The notes under the pieces: generated by a model
Database searches by the model: none
What the model was told of the DNA's origin: nothing
The model's input: the letters and a program-made list of their open reading frames with translations, nothing else
NCBI GenBank assembly: GCA_965226245.1
Contig: CBDDCL010000015.1
Span: 3,286,001-3,350,000, forward strand
Source: CBDCYS01 sp965226245
GTDB taxonomy: Bacteria > Acidobacteriota > Terriglobia > Bryobacterales > UBA6623
Reading direction: 5' to 3'
Length of the DNA: 64,000 nt
Program-made: the position numbers and the translations under genes
In this document: positions 25,701 through 35,286 of the stretch, piece after piece
How the letters are laid out: each line of letters begins with the position of its first letter
Position numbering within the stretch: position 1 is the first letter of the stretch

Positions 25701-26177
25701 CTATCCCCCCTCCGCCATCGCTTTTGCAGCCGATTCGACGGCCTTCACGATATGCTGGTACCCGGTGCAGCGGCACAGGTTCCCGTCGATCCCGTGCCGA
25801 ATCTCATCCCGGGATGGATTGGGATTGTCGTTCAAAAGCTGCTTGACCGACATCATCATGCCCGGCGTGCAGAAACCGCACTGCAGACCGTGCTCGTTCC
25901 AGAAACCTTCCTGAATCGCGTGCATTTCGCCGTTCTGGGCCAGGCCTTCGACTGTCTCGACGCTCTTGCCATCGGCTTGAACCGCTAACATGGTGCAAGA
26001 CTTGACCGAGCGGCCTTCCAGCATCACCGTGCAGGCCCCGCAGACGGACGATTCGCAACCGATATGGGTGCCGGTCAGCCCCAGCTTTTCCCGTAGAAAA
26101 TGCACCAGGAGCATGCGCGGCTCGACAGAGCGCTCATGTTCCCGTCCATTGACAGTAACTTCGATAGTCTTTTCCAT
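25701..26177 (-). CDS. coxS: CoxS-like [2Fe-2S] subunit of a molybdenum hydroxylase
   Basis: A 158-residue small subunit with two clusters. The plant-type cluster is GCESSVCGACTV plus KSC, and the second helical cluster is CGFCTPGMMM with CRCTGYQHI. It shuttles electrons from the molybdenum centre to FAD. It is the first gene of the operon, three bases ahead of coxL. A GAGGAG lies about 11 bases from the ATG. Confidence 0.93.
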   Translation of the reverse strand: MEKTIEVTVNGREHERSVEPRMLLVHFLREKLGLTGTHIGCESSVCGACTVMLEGRSVKSCTMLAVQADGKSVETVEGLAQNGEMHAIQEGFWNEHGLQCGFCTPGMMMSVKQLLNDNPNPSRDEIRHGIDGNLCRCTGYQHIVKAVESAAKAMAEGG

Positions 26178-26565
26178 GAAAGCTTGACTCCTCGCGTGTC
26201 AGACAATGATGACCGAACGGCGGCTGAAGAGTCAAGGGACGGGTGGGATCGGCGGTTCCTATAAACATCGGGCGAGCAAATTGTAGCGCGATCGGCCGCA
26301 ATCCGCCATGAAGGAAACAACGACGTGTCGAGCAGGAATCGTTGCCGATCATGGCAAAACATTCCAAATGGCCGGACAGAGGCGTGGACGGAAGTCCACG
26401 CTCTGGAGTTTCTACATTCCGCACTCGGCAGCCGGAGTGGCGAGTAACTGAAACGAAAGAGGTTGCCGGTTGGGAGTATAAAGTTTCTTTACGAATGGCA
26501 CAAAGTGGCAGGATCTGGCACAGTTTGGCAGGGTTTCGGCTAAATTTGCCTGATTGGGGCGTTCT

Positions 26566-26973
26566 GTCTTCGACGGAAACGGATAGTGTTTTTATTTTCA
26601 GTGGTTTGGCTTCGAGGGGGCGGCGGCCCGATGGCAGATTCCGTGTCAGAAAGTACGGTTTTCTGTGCGGATTCGTGTGGTTTTCATGTCTTTCGCGGGT
26701 TGGACGATGAGCTTCAGGGGGCGGCGGCGGACGGTGGGCCTGGAGGCCGGGGCGCCGCCCAACGCGGAAGGGCGCAGCCGTGGGAGTGCTTGCGCCACGA
26801 GAGTCGGGACGGGTTTTCGCTGGGCGCCCGGCAGGTGGCGCCTGGACGGCACAGACATGTCGCCACGAATGGCGACACGGCACGTCTGGAGACGCGCGCC
26901 ACGCCCAGCCGCCGGGACGTTTTGACGGTTTGGCGCGCAGGCTGACCCCGCACTTGCGTTTGGGGCTCTGATT
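26566..26973 (-). repeat. Dispersed repeat A, copy 1
   Basis: The reverse complement matches 58,819-59,059 in blocks: AATCAGAGCCCCAAACGCAA and onward at one end, the double-hairpin core (26,853-26,901), and ACTATCCGTTTCCGTCGAAG at the other end. This copy is longer because of an extra segment between the core and the far end. The core alone occurs a third time at 35,238-35,286. Confidence 0.8.
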
Positions 26974-27151
26974 ACTTTCACCGGAAGCCGCTTGCGGGGA
27001 TTCACCCACGGCGGAGAGCAGCGCGAGACTGTCCCGGGAAGCTGTCGCGCTGGTCCGGTGGAGATTCTTACCCGGTCTTTGATCTCATTGTAGGGGCGGG
27101 TTGGGGTTTGTCAAGCCAGGGTTGGAGCTCGGGGTTGGAGATGTTTGACAA

Positions 27152-27293
27152 TTCCGGCTATTTCACGGAAAAGCTCCATTTTATGAAACGGTGGGGGCGA
27201 GGGCGCAGGGTCTGTTCGTTGGCGGGTGATGGTTGGCGGCGCAAGCGTCGGCAAGAGTGCCGACGCGGCAAGCTGAGAGCTTGCGCCACGTGG
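27152..27293 (+). repeat. Dispersed repeat B, copy 1
   Basis: Matches the reverse complement of 60,744-60,908. Shared blocks include CCGGCTATTTCACGGAAAAG, CATTTTATGA, GAGTGCCGACGCGGCAAGCT and GAGAGCTTGCGCCACGTGG. The last two form nested hairpins. No coding capacity is seen in either copy. Confidence 0.8.
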
Positions 27294-27421
27294 TGCGAAA
27301 ATGCAGGAACTCCAGGCGTCGGCCTCCGGGCCGACGTAAGCGCGGAAAAAGTGGGCCCCTGGGCTGTTCCTATAGCGCGCCTGGGGCCATTTTACTGGGA
27401 GCCAATCCGCGCCGCGCCGGA

Positions 27422-27616
27422 TCAGATTTCGAGCCGCTTGACAATCGCCACCAAGTCAACGATTCGGGTCCGCCTATGAGGAATGCCAACACTCGTAACA
27501 GGTTCTCTGACAATGTTGACTGCGTGCACTTCGTGGCCCGTCGTCAGTTCGTGATCTTCTATCACGTTTAGCAACTGCTTGCCTAATCCCAGGTCTCGTT
27601 CCCATTCGATACTCAT
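27422..27616 (-). CDS. 64-residue protein of unknown function
   Basis: A short frame with a strong AAAGGAGG ribosome site seven bases before the ATG. The sequence (MSIEWERDLGLGKQLLNVIE...) is charged and soluble, has normal amino-acid variety, and ends VDLVAIVKRLEI. I do not recognise a family. The ribosome site and composition argue that it is translated. The nearest genes on either side are distant. Confidence 0.55.
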   Translation of the reverse strand: MSIEWERDLGLGKQLLNVIEDHELTTGHEVHAVNIVREPVTSVGIPHRRTRIVDLVAIVKRLEI

Positions 27617-27898
27617 GACGGACCTCCTTTGAAACTACTCCAACCGGCGCGTCGAATACTCCATCGGCGCAGCGGCAAAGTGAACTCCATCCCGCGGCAT
27701 TCTCTGGCAGCGGTGTTCCGGCTTGCGGAGCGCCCTGCCTGGAAACCGCTCTCGTCGCATTGGACGAGTGAAACCTTTCCGAGTGAAGCCTTACAATGAT
27801 ACGACGTTTTTTCGTCAGATGCTTCGGGCGTCAGGCGGTGAGAAAAGCGGACTAGCGTCAACACTCTTCACTGAGAGCCCGTGAGCTGCTCGTTGAGG

Positions 27899-28014
27899 GC
27901 CTTGAGCCGCGACGCGGCGCCGGATCGTAGCCCATGGGTGGAGCGAAGCGGAACCCTGGGTCCGAAACCCATCGAGGGAGAAGCCCCGCAAGGGGCGCAG
28001 GAAAACAAACCTAT
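27899..28014 (+). repeat. Dispersed repeat C, copy 1
   Basis: Matches 54,828-54,937 in the same orientation, including TTGAGCCGCGA, the block GGTGGAGCGAAGCGGAACCC, and AAGCCCC with GGGGCG. A stem forms between CCCATGGGT/CCCAGGGT-type and ACCCTGGG sequences around GGAGCGAAGCGG. Repeats of this kind are frequent between genes in Bryobacterales-like genomes. Confidence 0.75.
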
Positions 28015-28247
28015 GATTCCGGCGACGATCGGGTTGCACCGAGTGAAGGACATCAACTTGAACAACCGAAGTCAGCCCCCAAACCTCTAACTGAACAGTA
28101 TTGGGCTAAGTCCCGCAAAAGCGGCGTCCCAGCGCCCCGCGGAATGACGTGTCACAAAACCGATTTTTCGGCGCCGACTTCGCTAAGATAAATCCAACAG
28201 AACAACGAAATAAAGTACACCGAAGCAACGCACGCTCAGGAGTGAAC

Positions 28248-31200
28248 ATGAGAACGCGTACCTTAGTCCTAGGGTGCACGGCGGCTTTAGCCGCAACCAT
28301 CCTGCTTGAAAAAGCTCTGCTCCTGCCAGCCGGGGCCGCGCCAGCGGCGCCGGCACGAATCGATTTCAACCGCCAGATTCGCCCGGTTCTCTCCGACAAA
28401 TGCTTCGCCTGTCACGGGCCCGACGAGGGACAACGGCAAGCCAAACTGCGCTTGGACACCAAGGAGGGAGCCTTCGCCGACCGGGGCGGCTATCAAGTCA
28501 TCGTCCCCGGCGACCGCTCGAAAAGCAGACTTTTCCAGCGAATCAGTCACGAACAAGAAATCGCCCGCATGCCGCCGCCGACAGCGGACCGCCAGTTGAG
28601 TCAGCAGGAAGTCGGCCTGCTCGGCCGCTGGATCGATGAGGGTGCGGATTGGCGGACGCATTGGGCTTATGCGCCTCCCAAGCGCCCTCCTCCGGCGAAG
28701 GTCAGCGACGCGGACTGGCCCCGCAATGGGATCGACCACTTCATTCTGGCGCGGCTCGACCGGGAGGGCCTCAAGCCGTCACCACCCGCCGCGAAAGCCA
28801 CCTTGCTGCGCCGGGTCACATTGGATTTGACCGGGCTGCCGCCAATGTCGGAAGAACTCGACTCGTTTCTGGCCGATGAGTCCCCGGATGCCTACGAAAA
28901 GCGCGTGGGTCGGCTTCTCGCCTCACCCCACCATGGCGAGCGCATGGCGATGCAGTGGCTGGACCTGGCTCGCTACGCCGACACGCACGGCTTTCACATC
29001 GACAGCGAGCGCCACATGTGGCGCTGGCGTGACTGGGTGATCGGGGCCTTCAATCGCAACCTGCCGTTCGATCAGTTCACCATCGAGCAGCTTGCGGGCG
29101 ATCTGCTGCCGAATCCAACCAAGGAACAACGGATCGCCACCGGCTTCAACCGCAATCACATGATCAACTTCGAGGGCGGCGCGATCCCCGAGGAATATCA
29201 AACCGAGTACGTCATTGACCGCCTGGAGACGACGGCCACCGTTTGGATGGCATCCACGCTAGGCTGCTCACGCTGCCACGATCACAAATACGACCCCTTC
29301 AAGCAGCGCGAGTTCTATCAGTTCTATGCATTCTTCAACGGCATCCCCGAAAAGGGTCTCGACGGCCGTACTGGAAACGCCATGCCGATGCTGCCGTTGC
29401 CCTCCGAAGACCAGCAGCAGCGGCTCGAGCAGCTCGAGCGCGACATCGCGCAAACCGAACAGAAACTCCCCGAGGACGAGCTGTCGAACTTGGAATCTGA
29501 CTGGCGCCACAATGCGCTTTCAACCGTACCGCCGCCGCCAAACGACGGGATGGTTTCGCATTACGAATTTGAAAACGATTTGTCGGATGCGGTGGATAAG
29601 AGCCGCCGCGGCAAAACAGTTCGGGGTGATGTGACGTATGACTCCGGGCAGGTTCACAAAGCCGCCGGTTTTACTGGAGAGACCCGCGCGACGCTTGGCA
29701 ACAGCGGCGATTTCGATACGGGAGATGCATTCTCCATTGCGTTTTGGGTCAATGCCGCCAGTTCAACTCCGATGGCTCTGCTTCATAAGGCCGGAGACCC
29801 CGAAAACCGCCGGGGCTGGGAGATCGCGGTGGATCAAGCGAAAGCCATTGGTGGCCGCAAGAGAGGCCATCATCTGATCGTCCGCCTCGTGCACCGCTGG
29901 CCCGGCGACGCCATCGAACTGAAGACATCGAAGAGGATCGGGCAAGGCGGCTGGCATCAGATCTCTCTGAATTACGACGGATCGGGCAAGGCCGCCGGAC
30001 TGCAACTCTTCGTCGATGGGAAGATCGAGCCCACCGAGATCACTCGTGACGGATTGACGGGTTCGATTCGGACGGCGGCATTGCTTGGCGCCGGTGATAA
30101 GAAGATCGCTGGCCCGTTCAAGGGCAGCCTCGACGAGCTGCGGTTCTATAACCGGCAACTTACCGAAGACGAGATCGGCCGGCTGACCATCCACCACCCC
30201 ATTCGCGCCTTGATCGCTGACCCGCTGGAAGGCTGCCCCGAGTTCGTTTGGCGCGAGAAGAAAGACGAGGAGGACTACGACCAGAGCAAAAAGGACAAGG
30301 CCGCCAAGAAAGCCGAGGCCTGCAACCAAAGGCAGGGGAAGCTGCGGGCCTACTACCTCACGCACGTGGCTCCCCAACGTTTGCGGGACCTCTATAAGAA
30401 GCTGGAAACACTCGATGGCGAGAAGGCCCGCCTCGAGAAAGAGATCCCCGACACGATGGTCATGCGCGAAGCAAGAAACCCGCGTGAAACTTTCGTGCTG
30501 GGGCGGGGTGATTACCGTAATAAGAAGGACAAGGTCCAGCCGGGCGTGCCTGCCGTTTTGCCTCCTTTGCCGGGCGGCGCGCCAGGGAACCGCCTCGGCC
30601 TGGCCAAGTGGCTCGTCAGTCCCTCGCATCCGCTCACGGCTCGCGTCACGGTCAATCGCTACTGGCAGATGTATTTCGGAACCGGCATTGTCCGCTCCTC
30701 GGAGGACTTTGGATCCCAAGGCGAAACTCCCAGCCACCCGCAATTGCTCGACTGGCTGGCGACCGAGTTTATCCGCAGCGGCTGGGACATCAAGGCGATG
30801 CAGAAACTGATCGTGACCTCAGCCACCTACCGTCAGTCCTCCAAGGTCACGGCTGAGCTGAACGAAAAGGATCCAGCAAACCGCCTGCTCGCCCGGGGAC
30901 CCCGCTTCCGTCTTCCAGCAGAGCTAATTCGTGACAACGCCCTCGCTGTCAGCGGGCTGCTCACCACCGACATTGGCGGGCCAAGCGTTTATCCCTATCA
31001 GCCACCCGGGCTATGGGAAGACATGGCGTTCGGCGACACCTTTTCGGCCCAGACCTACCTCCCCAATACCGGCAAGGACCTCTACCGCCGCGGCATGTAC
31101 ACGTTCTGGAAGCGCACCGTACCGCCCGCGGCCCTCGCTACCTTCGACGCTCCCGACCGCGAAAAATGCACCACGCGCCGCGCCCGCACCAATACGCCTC

Positions 31201-31541
31201 TTCAAGCGCTGGCGCTGATGAACGACACCACCTATGTTGAAGCATCCCGCGCACTTGCCGAAATGATGCTCAAAGAAGCCGGCGACGACCGAGCGAAGCG
31301 CGTCGAATACGCTTTTCGGCGAGCTACGGCGCGCCTGCCCTCGTCCGAGGAAGTGGAAGTGCTGCTGGCACTCGCCCGCGAGCAGCAACAGGACTACCGC
31401 CGCGACCCCGCCGCGGCGAAGCGTCTGCTCGGCGTCGGTGATTCTCCATACGACTCGAACCTCGACCCCGCCGAGTTCGCCGCCTGGACGACGGTAGCCA
31501 GCACGATCCTGAACCTGGACGAAACGATCACGAAAGAGTGA
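28248..31541 (+). CDS. DUF1549/DUF1553 cytochrome-domain protein with LamG insert
   Basis: A 1,097-residue exported protein of the planctomycete/Solibacter type. Domains in order: signal peptide, PSCyt1 haem domain with CFACH, DUF1549 (HWAYAPPKRP to HDHKYDPFKQREFYQFYAFFNG), a LamG-like sandwich (about 440-600) and DUF1553 with RVTVNRYWQMYFGTGIV and TPLQALALMND. The start ATG 28,248 has a GGAG site. The function is unproven; these proteins are associated with breakdown of complex polysaccharides. They are usually followed by a DUF1501 gene, which is absent here. Confidence 0.9.
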   Translation: MRTRTLVLGCTAALAATILLEKALLLPAGAAPAAPARIDFNRQIRPVLSDKCFACHGPDEGQRQAKLRLDTKEGAFADRGGYQVIVPGDRSKSRLFQRISHEQEIARMPPPTADRQLSQQEVGLLGRWIDEGADWRTHWAYAPPKRPPPAKVSDADWPRNGIDHFILARLDREGLKPSPPAAKATLLRRVTLDLTGLPPMSEELDSFLADESPDAYEKRVGRLLASPHHGERMAMQWLDLARYADTHGFHIDSERHMWRWRDWVIGAFNRNLPFDQFTIEQLAGDLLPNPTKEQRIATGFNRNHMINFEGGAIPEEYQTEYVIDRLETTATVWMASTLGCSRCHDHKYDPFKQREFYQFYAFFNGIPEKGLDGRTGNAMPMLPLPSEDQQQRLEQLERDIAQTEQKLPEDELSNLESDWRHNALSTVPPPPNDGMVSHYEFENDLSDAVDKSRRGKTVRGDVTYDSGQVHKAAGFTGETRATLGNSGDFDTGDAFSIAFWVNAASSTPMALLHKAGDPENRRGWEIAVDQAKAIGGRKRGHHLIVRLVHRWPGDAIELKTSKRIGQGGWHQISLNYDGSGKAAGLQLFVDGKIEPTEITRDGLTGSIRTAALLGAGDKKIAGPFKGSLDELRFYNRQLTEDEIGRLTIHHPIRALIADPLEGCPEFVWREKKDEEDYDQSKKDKAAKKAEACNQRQGKLRAYYLTHVAPQRLRDLYKKLETLDGEKARLEKEIPDTMVMREARNPRETFVLGRGDYRNKKDKVQPGVPAVLPPLPGGAPGNRLGLAKWLVSPSHPLTARVTVNRYWQMYFGTGIVRSSEDFGSQGETPSHPQLLDWLATEFIRSGWDIKAMQKLIVTSATYRQSSKVTAELNEKDPANRLLARGPRFRLPAELIRDNALAVSGLLTTDIGGPSVYPYQPPGLWEDMAFGDTFSAQTYLPNTGKDLYRRGMYTFWKRTVPPAALATFDAPDREKCTTRRARTNTPLQALALMNDTTYVEASRALAEMMLKEAGDDRAKRVEYAFRRATARLPSSEEVEVLLALAREQQQDYRRDPAAAKRLLGVGDSPYDSNLDPAEFAAWTTVASTILNLDETITKE

Positions 31542-31601
31542 GACTTCGATTCCGGGTGATCAAGCGCGCAACCGCCTGGAAAACCATTCGATAATAGAGG
31601 G

Positions 31602-31820
31602 ATGAGTCTGGAATCCAAGCAGGCTCTTCGCGAGCTGGTGGAGAAGCTGCCCGATCCAGCAGTTCCGGCTGCGGTGCGATTCATCGAGTTTCTCTGTGAT
31701 CACGCAGATCAAGAACCATTGACTCCCGAGGATCTGGAGGCCGTGGCACAGGGCCGAGAGGACATCCGGGAGGGCAGGAGTCAATCGCTTAGCGAGCTGA
31801 AAGTGGAACTCGGTTTGTGA
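31602..31820 (+). CDS. Orphan antitoxin-like small protein
   Basis: A 72-residue acidic protein. Its pattern LRELVEKLPDPAVPAAVRFIEFL...PLTPEDLEAVAQGREDIREGRSQSLSELKVELGL matches the small antitoxins that pair with RelE-type toxins. No toxin frame follows: SixA starts 45 bases downstream. It may be a leftover of a broken toxin-antitoxin pair or act on a toxin elsewhere. Confidence 0.7.
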   Translation: MSLESKQALRELVEKLPDPAVPAAVRFIEFLCDHADQEPLTPEDLEAVAQGREDIREGRSQSLSELKVELGL

Positions 31821-31865
31821 GCTACGAGTTAGGAACGTTGACAGGCAAGTGACCGGAACAAGCCA

Positions 31866-32375
31866 ATGCTCACTCTGCTCATACTCCGTCACGCCAAGCC
31901 TGAAAGCACCGCCGCTTCCGGTCGCGACCAGGACCGGCCGCTCTCGGATCGAGGCAAACAGGATGCGGCGCTCATCGGGCGCTATCTCTCGGCGATCGAT
32001 TCGCGGCCCGACTCCGTCATTACCTCCTCAGCGCTGCGGGCACGCTCGACCGTGGATATCGCAGCCGAGTCCGGCGGTTGGCGATGCCCCATCCAAGCGA
32101 CGGACACCTTCTACGACACGGCGGCGGGCGTCGCGCTCGAAAAAGTTCAGGCCCAGCCGGCAGACACGAAGATCTTGCTCATCTCGGGTCACGAACCAAC
32201 CTGGTCAGCGCTCGTGAGTTTCCTCATCGGCGGCGGCTCCATGCATTTCCCGGCGGGAGGGCTGGCGTGCGTCGAGTTTCATGTCCAACATTGGAGAGGC
32301 GTCCAGCCTTCCCGCGGCCAGTTGGCATGGCTGATTACGCCGAACCTGCTGCGAAAAATGGGGTTTGGCGAATAG
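31866..32375 (+). CDS. sixA: SixA-type phosphohistidine phosphatase
   Basis: A 169-residue histidine phosphatase. The phosphate-accepting histidine is in LLILRHAKPES, and LISGHEPTW holds the second active-site histidine. SixA removes phosphate from histidine-containing phosphotransfer proteins, in E. coli those of the nitrogen PTS. It has the short single-domain length of the family. The ABC ATPase gene follows after about 120 bases. Confidence 0.88.
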   Translation: MLTLLILRHAKPESTAASGRDQDRPLSDRGKQDAALIGRYLSAIDSRPDSVITSSALRARSTVDIAAESGGWRCPIQATDTFYDTAAGVALEKVQAQPADTKILLISGHEPTWSALVSFLIGGGSMHFPAGGLACVEFHVQHWRGVQPSRGQLAWLITPNLLRKMGFGE

Positions 32376-32497
32376 CCGGCCCGGCCAGTTTCCGGCTGCT
32401 CAAGAGCGGTTCCCGCAAGGGCTTCCCAGCGCAAAATGCTATCTTGAATTCTTCGCCCCGTAACGAGTCCCGTCTCAGTCGCTGATCCCGTTTCGTT

Positions 32498-33304
32498 ATG
32501 ACCTCCGACATCCCCGTGCAAGATCCCGCTCCCTCGCTCATCGACTTCCGCAACATCACCGTCATCCGGGGCAACAAGAAAGCACTGGATGGGCTCACTC
32601 TCTCGATCGCCATCGGCGGGCACGTCGCCATTGTCGGCCCCAACGGCTCGGGTAAGTCGACCCTCATCAAGACCATCATGCGCGAGTGCTATCCACTGGT
32701 GAGAGATGAGGCTTCGCTGACGATCTTCGGTAAAGACCGCTGGCGGCTTTTCGATCTCCGGCCCCTGCTCGGCATCGTCTCGCCTGACTGGGTTCAGCTT
32801 TGCACGCGAGACATAACCGGACGCGAGGCCATCTTGTCGGGCTTCTTCAGCAGCACCGAGATTTGGCCCCATAACAAGGTTACCCGGCCCATGGAGGAGA
32901 AAGCCGGGGAAGTGCTCGACCTGCTCGAAATCGAGCGCCTGGCCGGGCGGCAAACATCCCAAATGTCGAGCGGCGAAATCCGCCGGATTCTGATTGGCCG
33001 GGCCCTGGTTCACGATCCCAAAGCGCTCATTCTCGATGAACCCACTGCCAGCCTTGACCTGCGAGCCGTCCATGAGCTGCGCGAAATCTTGCGCAAGATC
33101 GCGCGGGCGGGCACGACCCTTGTCCTGGTCACCCACCACCTTCCCGACATCATTCCCGAGATCGGCCGCATCGTGCTCATGAAAGACGGCAAGGTCTTCC
33201 ACGACGGCGACAAGGACGAAATCCTGGCTTCGGCGCCGCTTTCGGAACTGTTCGAAATGCCTGTGGAAGTCGTGCGGCGTAATGGCTACTTCAGTTTGGT
33301 GTAA
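32498..33304 (+). CDS. ABC transporter ATP-binding protein (ModF/YlmA-like)
   Basis: A 268-residue ATPase with Walker A GPNGSGKST, signature QMSSGE, Walker B ALILDEPTASLD and switch histidine VLVTHH. The nearest type I know is the stand-alone ModF/YlmA group. No permease or binding-protein gene is adjacent, so its partner is unknown. Confidence 0.88.
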   Translation: MTSDIPVQDPAPSLIDFRNITVIRGNKKALDGLTLSIAIGGHVAIVGPNGSGKSTLIKTIMRECYPLVRDEASLTIFGKDRWRLFDLRPLLGIVSPDWVQLCTRDITGREAILSGFFSSTEIWPHNKVTRPMEEKAGEVLDLLEIERLAGRQTSQMSSGEIRRILIGRALVHDPKALILDEPTASLDLRAVHELREILRKIARAGTTLVLVTHHLPDIIPEIGRIVLMKDGKVFHDGDKDEILASAPLSELFEMPVEVVRRNGYFSLV

Positions 33305-33414
33305 GTTGGCGCCTGCATGCCGCCGATCGGGTCGGGTACCGGGGATTGCGCCCCGGCACCCTCCCACACCACCGGACGTACGGTTTTCCGTATCCGGCGG
33401 TTGGACCCAGCGGC

Positions 33415-34682
33415 TTAACTGCTGGCCGCGAGATCCGATGGCATCACAAATCCGTAACGCTGCAAATTACGTTTCGACAGGGCCCGATGCATCATCGCCC
33501 GCGCCGCGACAAACCAAGCGCCACGACGCGTCGGCACATAGCGCAGCATCCGCTCGGGCACGCCCAAGCGCCGCAATGCGCGGCAGCGACCCCGCACGCT
33601 GTGCCAGCGCAGCCAGAAGCACTTCCGAATGTGCCGCCGAATCCAGCTTTCCAGCCAAAAGACCGCGCGCCGATCCTCGGCCAGCCGGTAGTAACCCCAC
33701 CAGCCGACGATATACCGCCGCCACTCGTCGCGTAATTCCCGGCTCGTGACACTGCGGCAACTGCGCCATATCTCTCGCACCTTCTGCTGGAGCCGCTCGA
33801 CACTTTGCGGCGCCACTTCCCGCTGCCCCCGGCGGTTGATGCGAAACCCCAGAAACTTCCGTTCCCAAGGCCGCCCCGCCCCGCTCTTCGCCTCGTTCAC
33901 TTGCAGTCGCAGATGTTGCTCGATCCAGCTCCAGATCCCCGCCAGCACCCGCTTCGCCGCCGCTTCGCTGCTCACATAAATGTTGCAGTCGTCGGCATAA
34001 CAGCAAAAACTCAGCCCGCGGTTCTCCAGTTCCCGATCCAGTGCATCCAGGTAGATGTTCGCCAGCAATGGAGACAGCGGCCCGCCTTGCGGCGTGCCCT
34101 CCTCGCTTTTGACCAGCACCCCGTTCAGCAGTACTCCGGCCCTCAAATACCGGCCTGTCAATCTTAAGATCCTTTTGTCCCGAATCACTTGCGCGATCCG
34201 TCGCATCAGAATGTCGTGATTCACATGGTCGAAGAACTTGGCGATGTCTATATCCACCACCCAGTCCTTGCCCTCGCGGACGTATCCCTGTGCCGCGCGT
34301 ACCGCATCATGCGCGCTCCGCCCCGGCCGAAATCCGTAGCTCGACTCGCTGAACATCGGCTCCCAAAACCAGGCTCAAAGATCGGCGTCAAAACTTGCAG
34401 CAACGCTTGCTGCAGCAGCCGGTCCATCACCGTCGGGATGCCCAACAGCCGTTGGCCTCCGTGCGGATTGGATATCTCTACCCGCCGCACGGGACTCGGC
34501 GTCCAGCGCCCCGCCAGCAGTTTCGCCCGGATCTTTTCACCGTGGCGTCGAAAGTGGGATTCGAGTTGTTCGGTGGTCATGCCGTCGATGCCCGCCGCGC
34601 CGCGGTTGCGTTTGACCGCCCCCAGCGCACGCCGCAGGTTCTCTTCGGCCGCCACTTGTTCCATCAGATCGTCGTGCATCAC
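33415..34682 (-). pseudogene. ltrA: Group II intron reverse transcriptase/maturase, frameshifted
   Basis: The N-terminal frame (34,682 to about 34,370) carries RGAAGIDGMTTEQLE and RRVEISNPHGGQRLLGIPTV. The rest is in another frame from MFSESSYGFRPGRSAHDAV to the stop at 33,415, including the catalytic CCYADDC, EGTPQGGPLSPLLANI and the maturase X/thumb region WERKFLGF. The shift occurs in GAGCCTGGTTTTGGGAGCC. Either one T was lost from a T run, or a 14-bp insertion flanked by GAGCC direct repeats broke the frame. Unless corrected by frameshifting, the intron has lost its own protein. Confidence 0.85.
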
Positions 34683-35191
34683 TTTCTGTCGGGAGTCTCG
34701 CGGCTCACGCTCGGGTTCCCGCCGGCATTGGCCCGCCGCGGTTCCACCGCTTCTGCCTCCGCCTGCTCCCCGTCTCGTTCCCCCAGCGGGGAAGGACCCT
34801 GCGGTCCGGGACTCCGGGAAACCTCTTGCACGCTATGCCAGTCGCTCCTCTAGCTTTGCTCCTTGGTCCTTCCGCCCTTTGCTCCAGCGGCATTACCCGC
34901 CTTCTCGGCTACTATGGCTTCTGCTGACTTCTCCCCCGCTCTCACGGGGCAGCTCTCCCCAGGTAAGGTGCTGATTCTGTTCCTTCGTGCCGTCCGGCTC
35001 TACCTCGCACGTCTCGTATGGATATTGGGCTTCGCGGTGGCCAGCACGCTTACCGCCCGTACGCGGCCTCTCTGCCGGTTTGTGTTCCTACAGTCGAAGT
35101 ATTTGTTCCCCGCTTCCTTCGGCTTTCACCGCGCGGCTTGCGCCCCGCGACTTCCGCTCTGCGGTTCCCTACGGTTACCTCCATCGGTCCC

Positions 35192-35213
35192 GGCAGGATC
35201 GTTTCATCCTGCT
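35192..35213. terminator. Terminator-like hairpin at the 5' side of the group II intron
   Basis: GGCAGGAT-CGTTTC-ATCCTGCT forms a near-perfect eight-base stem. Its place next to the intron fits the insertion preference of class C introns. No clear T run follows, so termination activity is uncertain. Confidence 0.5.
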
Positions 35214-35237
35214 AGAATCAGCCCATGCTGGGCACAC

Positions 35238-35286
35238 TGGCGCACGTCTCCAGACGTGCCGTGTCGCCATTCCTGGCGACATGTCT
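35238..35286 (+). repeat. Double-hairpin core of dispersed repeat A, stand-alone copy
   Basis: Two adjacent hairpins, ACGTCTCCAGACGT and TGTCGCCATTCCTGGCGACA, shared with 58,926-58,974 and, inverted, with 26,853-26,901. No other part of repeat A is found around it. The remaining intergenic bases up to 35,474 show no gene. Confidence 0.8.

Larger units (their letters stand above)
26178..27421. other. 1.2-kb repeat-rich intergenic region upstream of coxS
   Basis: No gene is convincing. The open frames are arginine/proline-rich and run through repeats. Two dispersed repeats (26,566-26,973 and 27,152-27,293) fill much of it, each with a relative elsewhere in the window in inverted orientation. 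The promoter of the cox operon should lie near 26,200-26,350 on the minus strand. Confidence 0.6.
33331..35215 (-). mobile_element. Group II intron (bacterial class C-like), boundaries inferred
   Basis: Built around a reverse-transcriptase frame on the minus strand. About 15-40 bases after its stop, 33,371-33,398 folds as domain V: GCCGGATACGG, an AAAA-type loop, CCGTA, a CG bulge, TCCGGT. A domain-VI-like hairpin follows and the 3' end is placed near 33,331 (CCCGAC). Upstream, 34,700-35,190 carries structured noncoding sequence expected of domains I-III. A hairpin at 35,192-35,213 abuts the 5' side, and class C introns typically insert after terminator-like hairpins. The exact 5' end is not certain. 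Confidence 0.65.

Noticed and set aside
26134..27009. 291-codon minus-strand frame over the intergenic region
   Set aside because: Runs through dispersed repeat A and into coxS; no ribosome site, low-complexity product.
27613..27864. 83-codon minus-strand frame overlapping the 64-residue gene by four bases
   Set aside because: Its last codons are the ribosome site of the next gene and the rest has no family resemblance or ribosome site.
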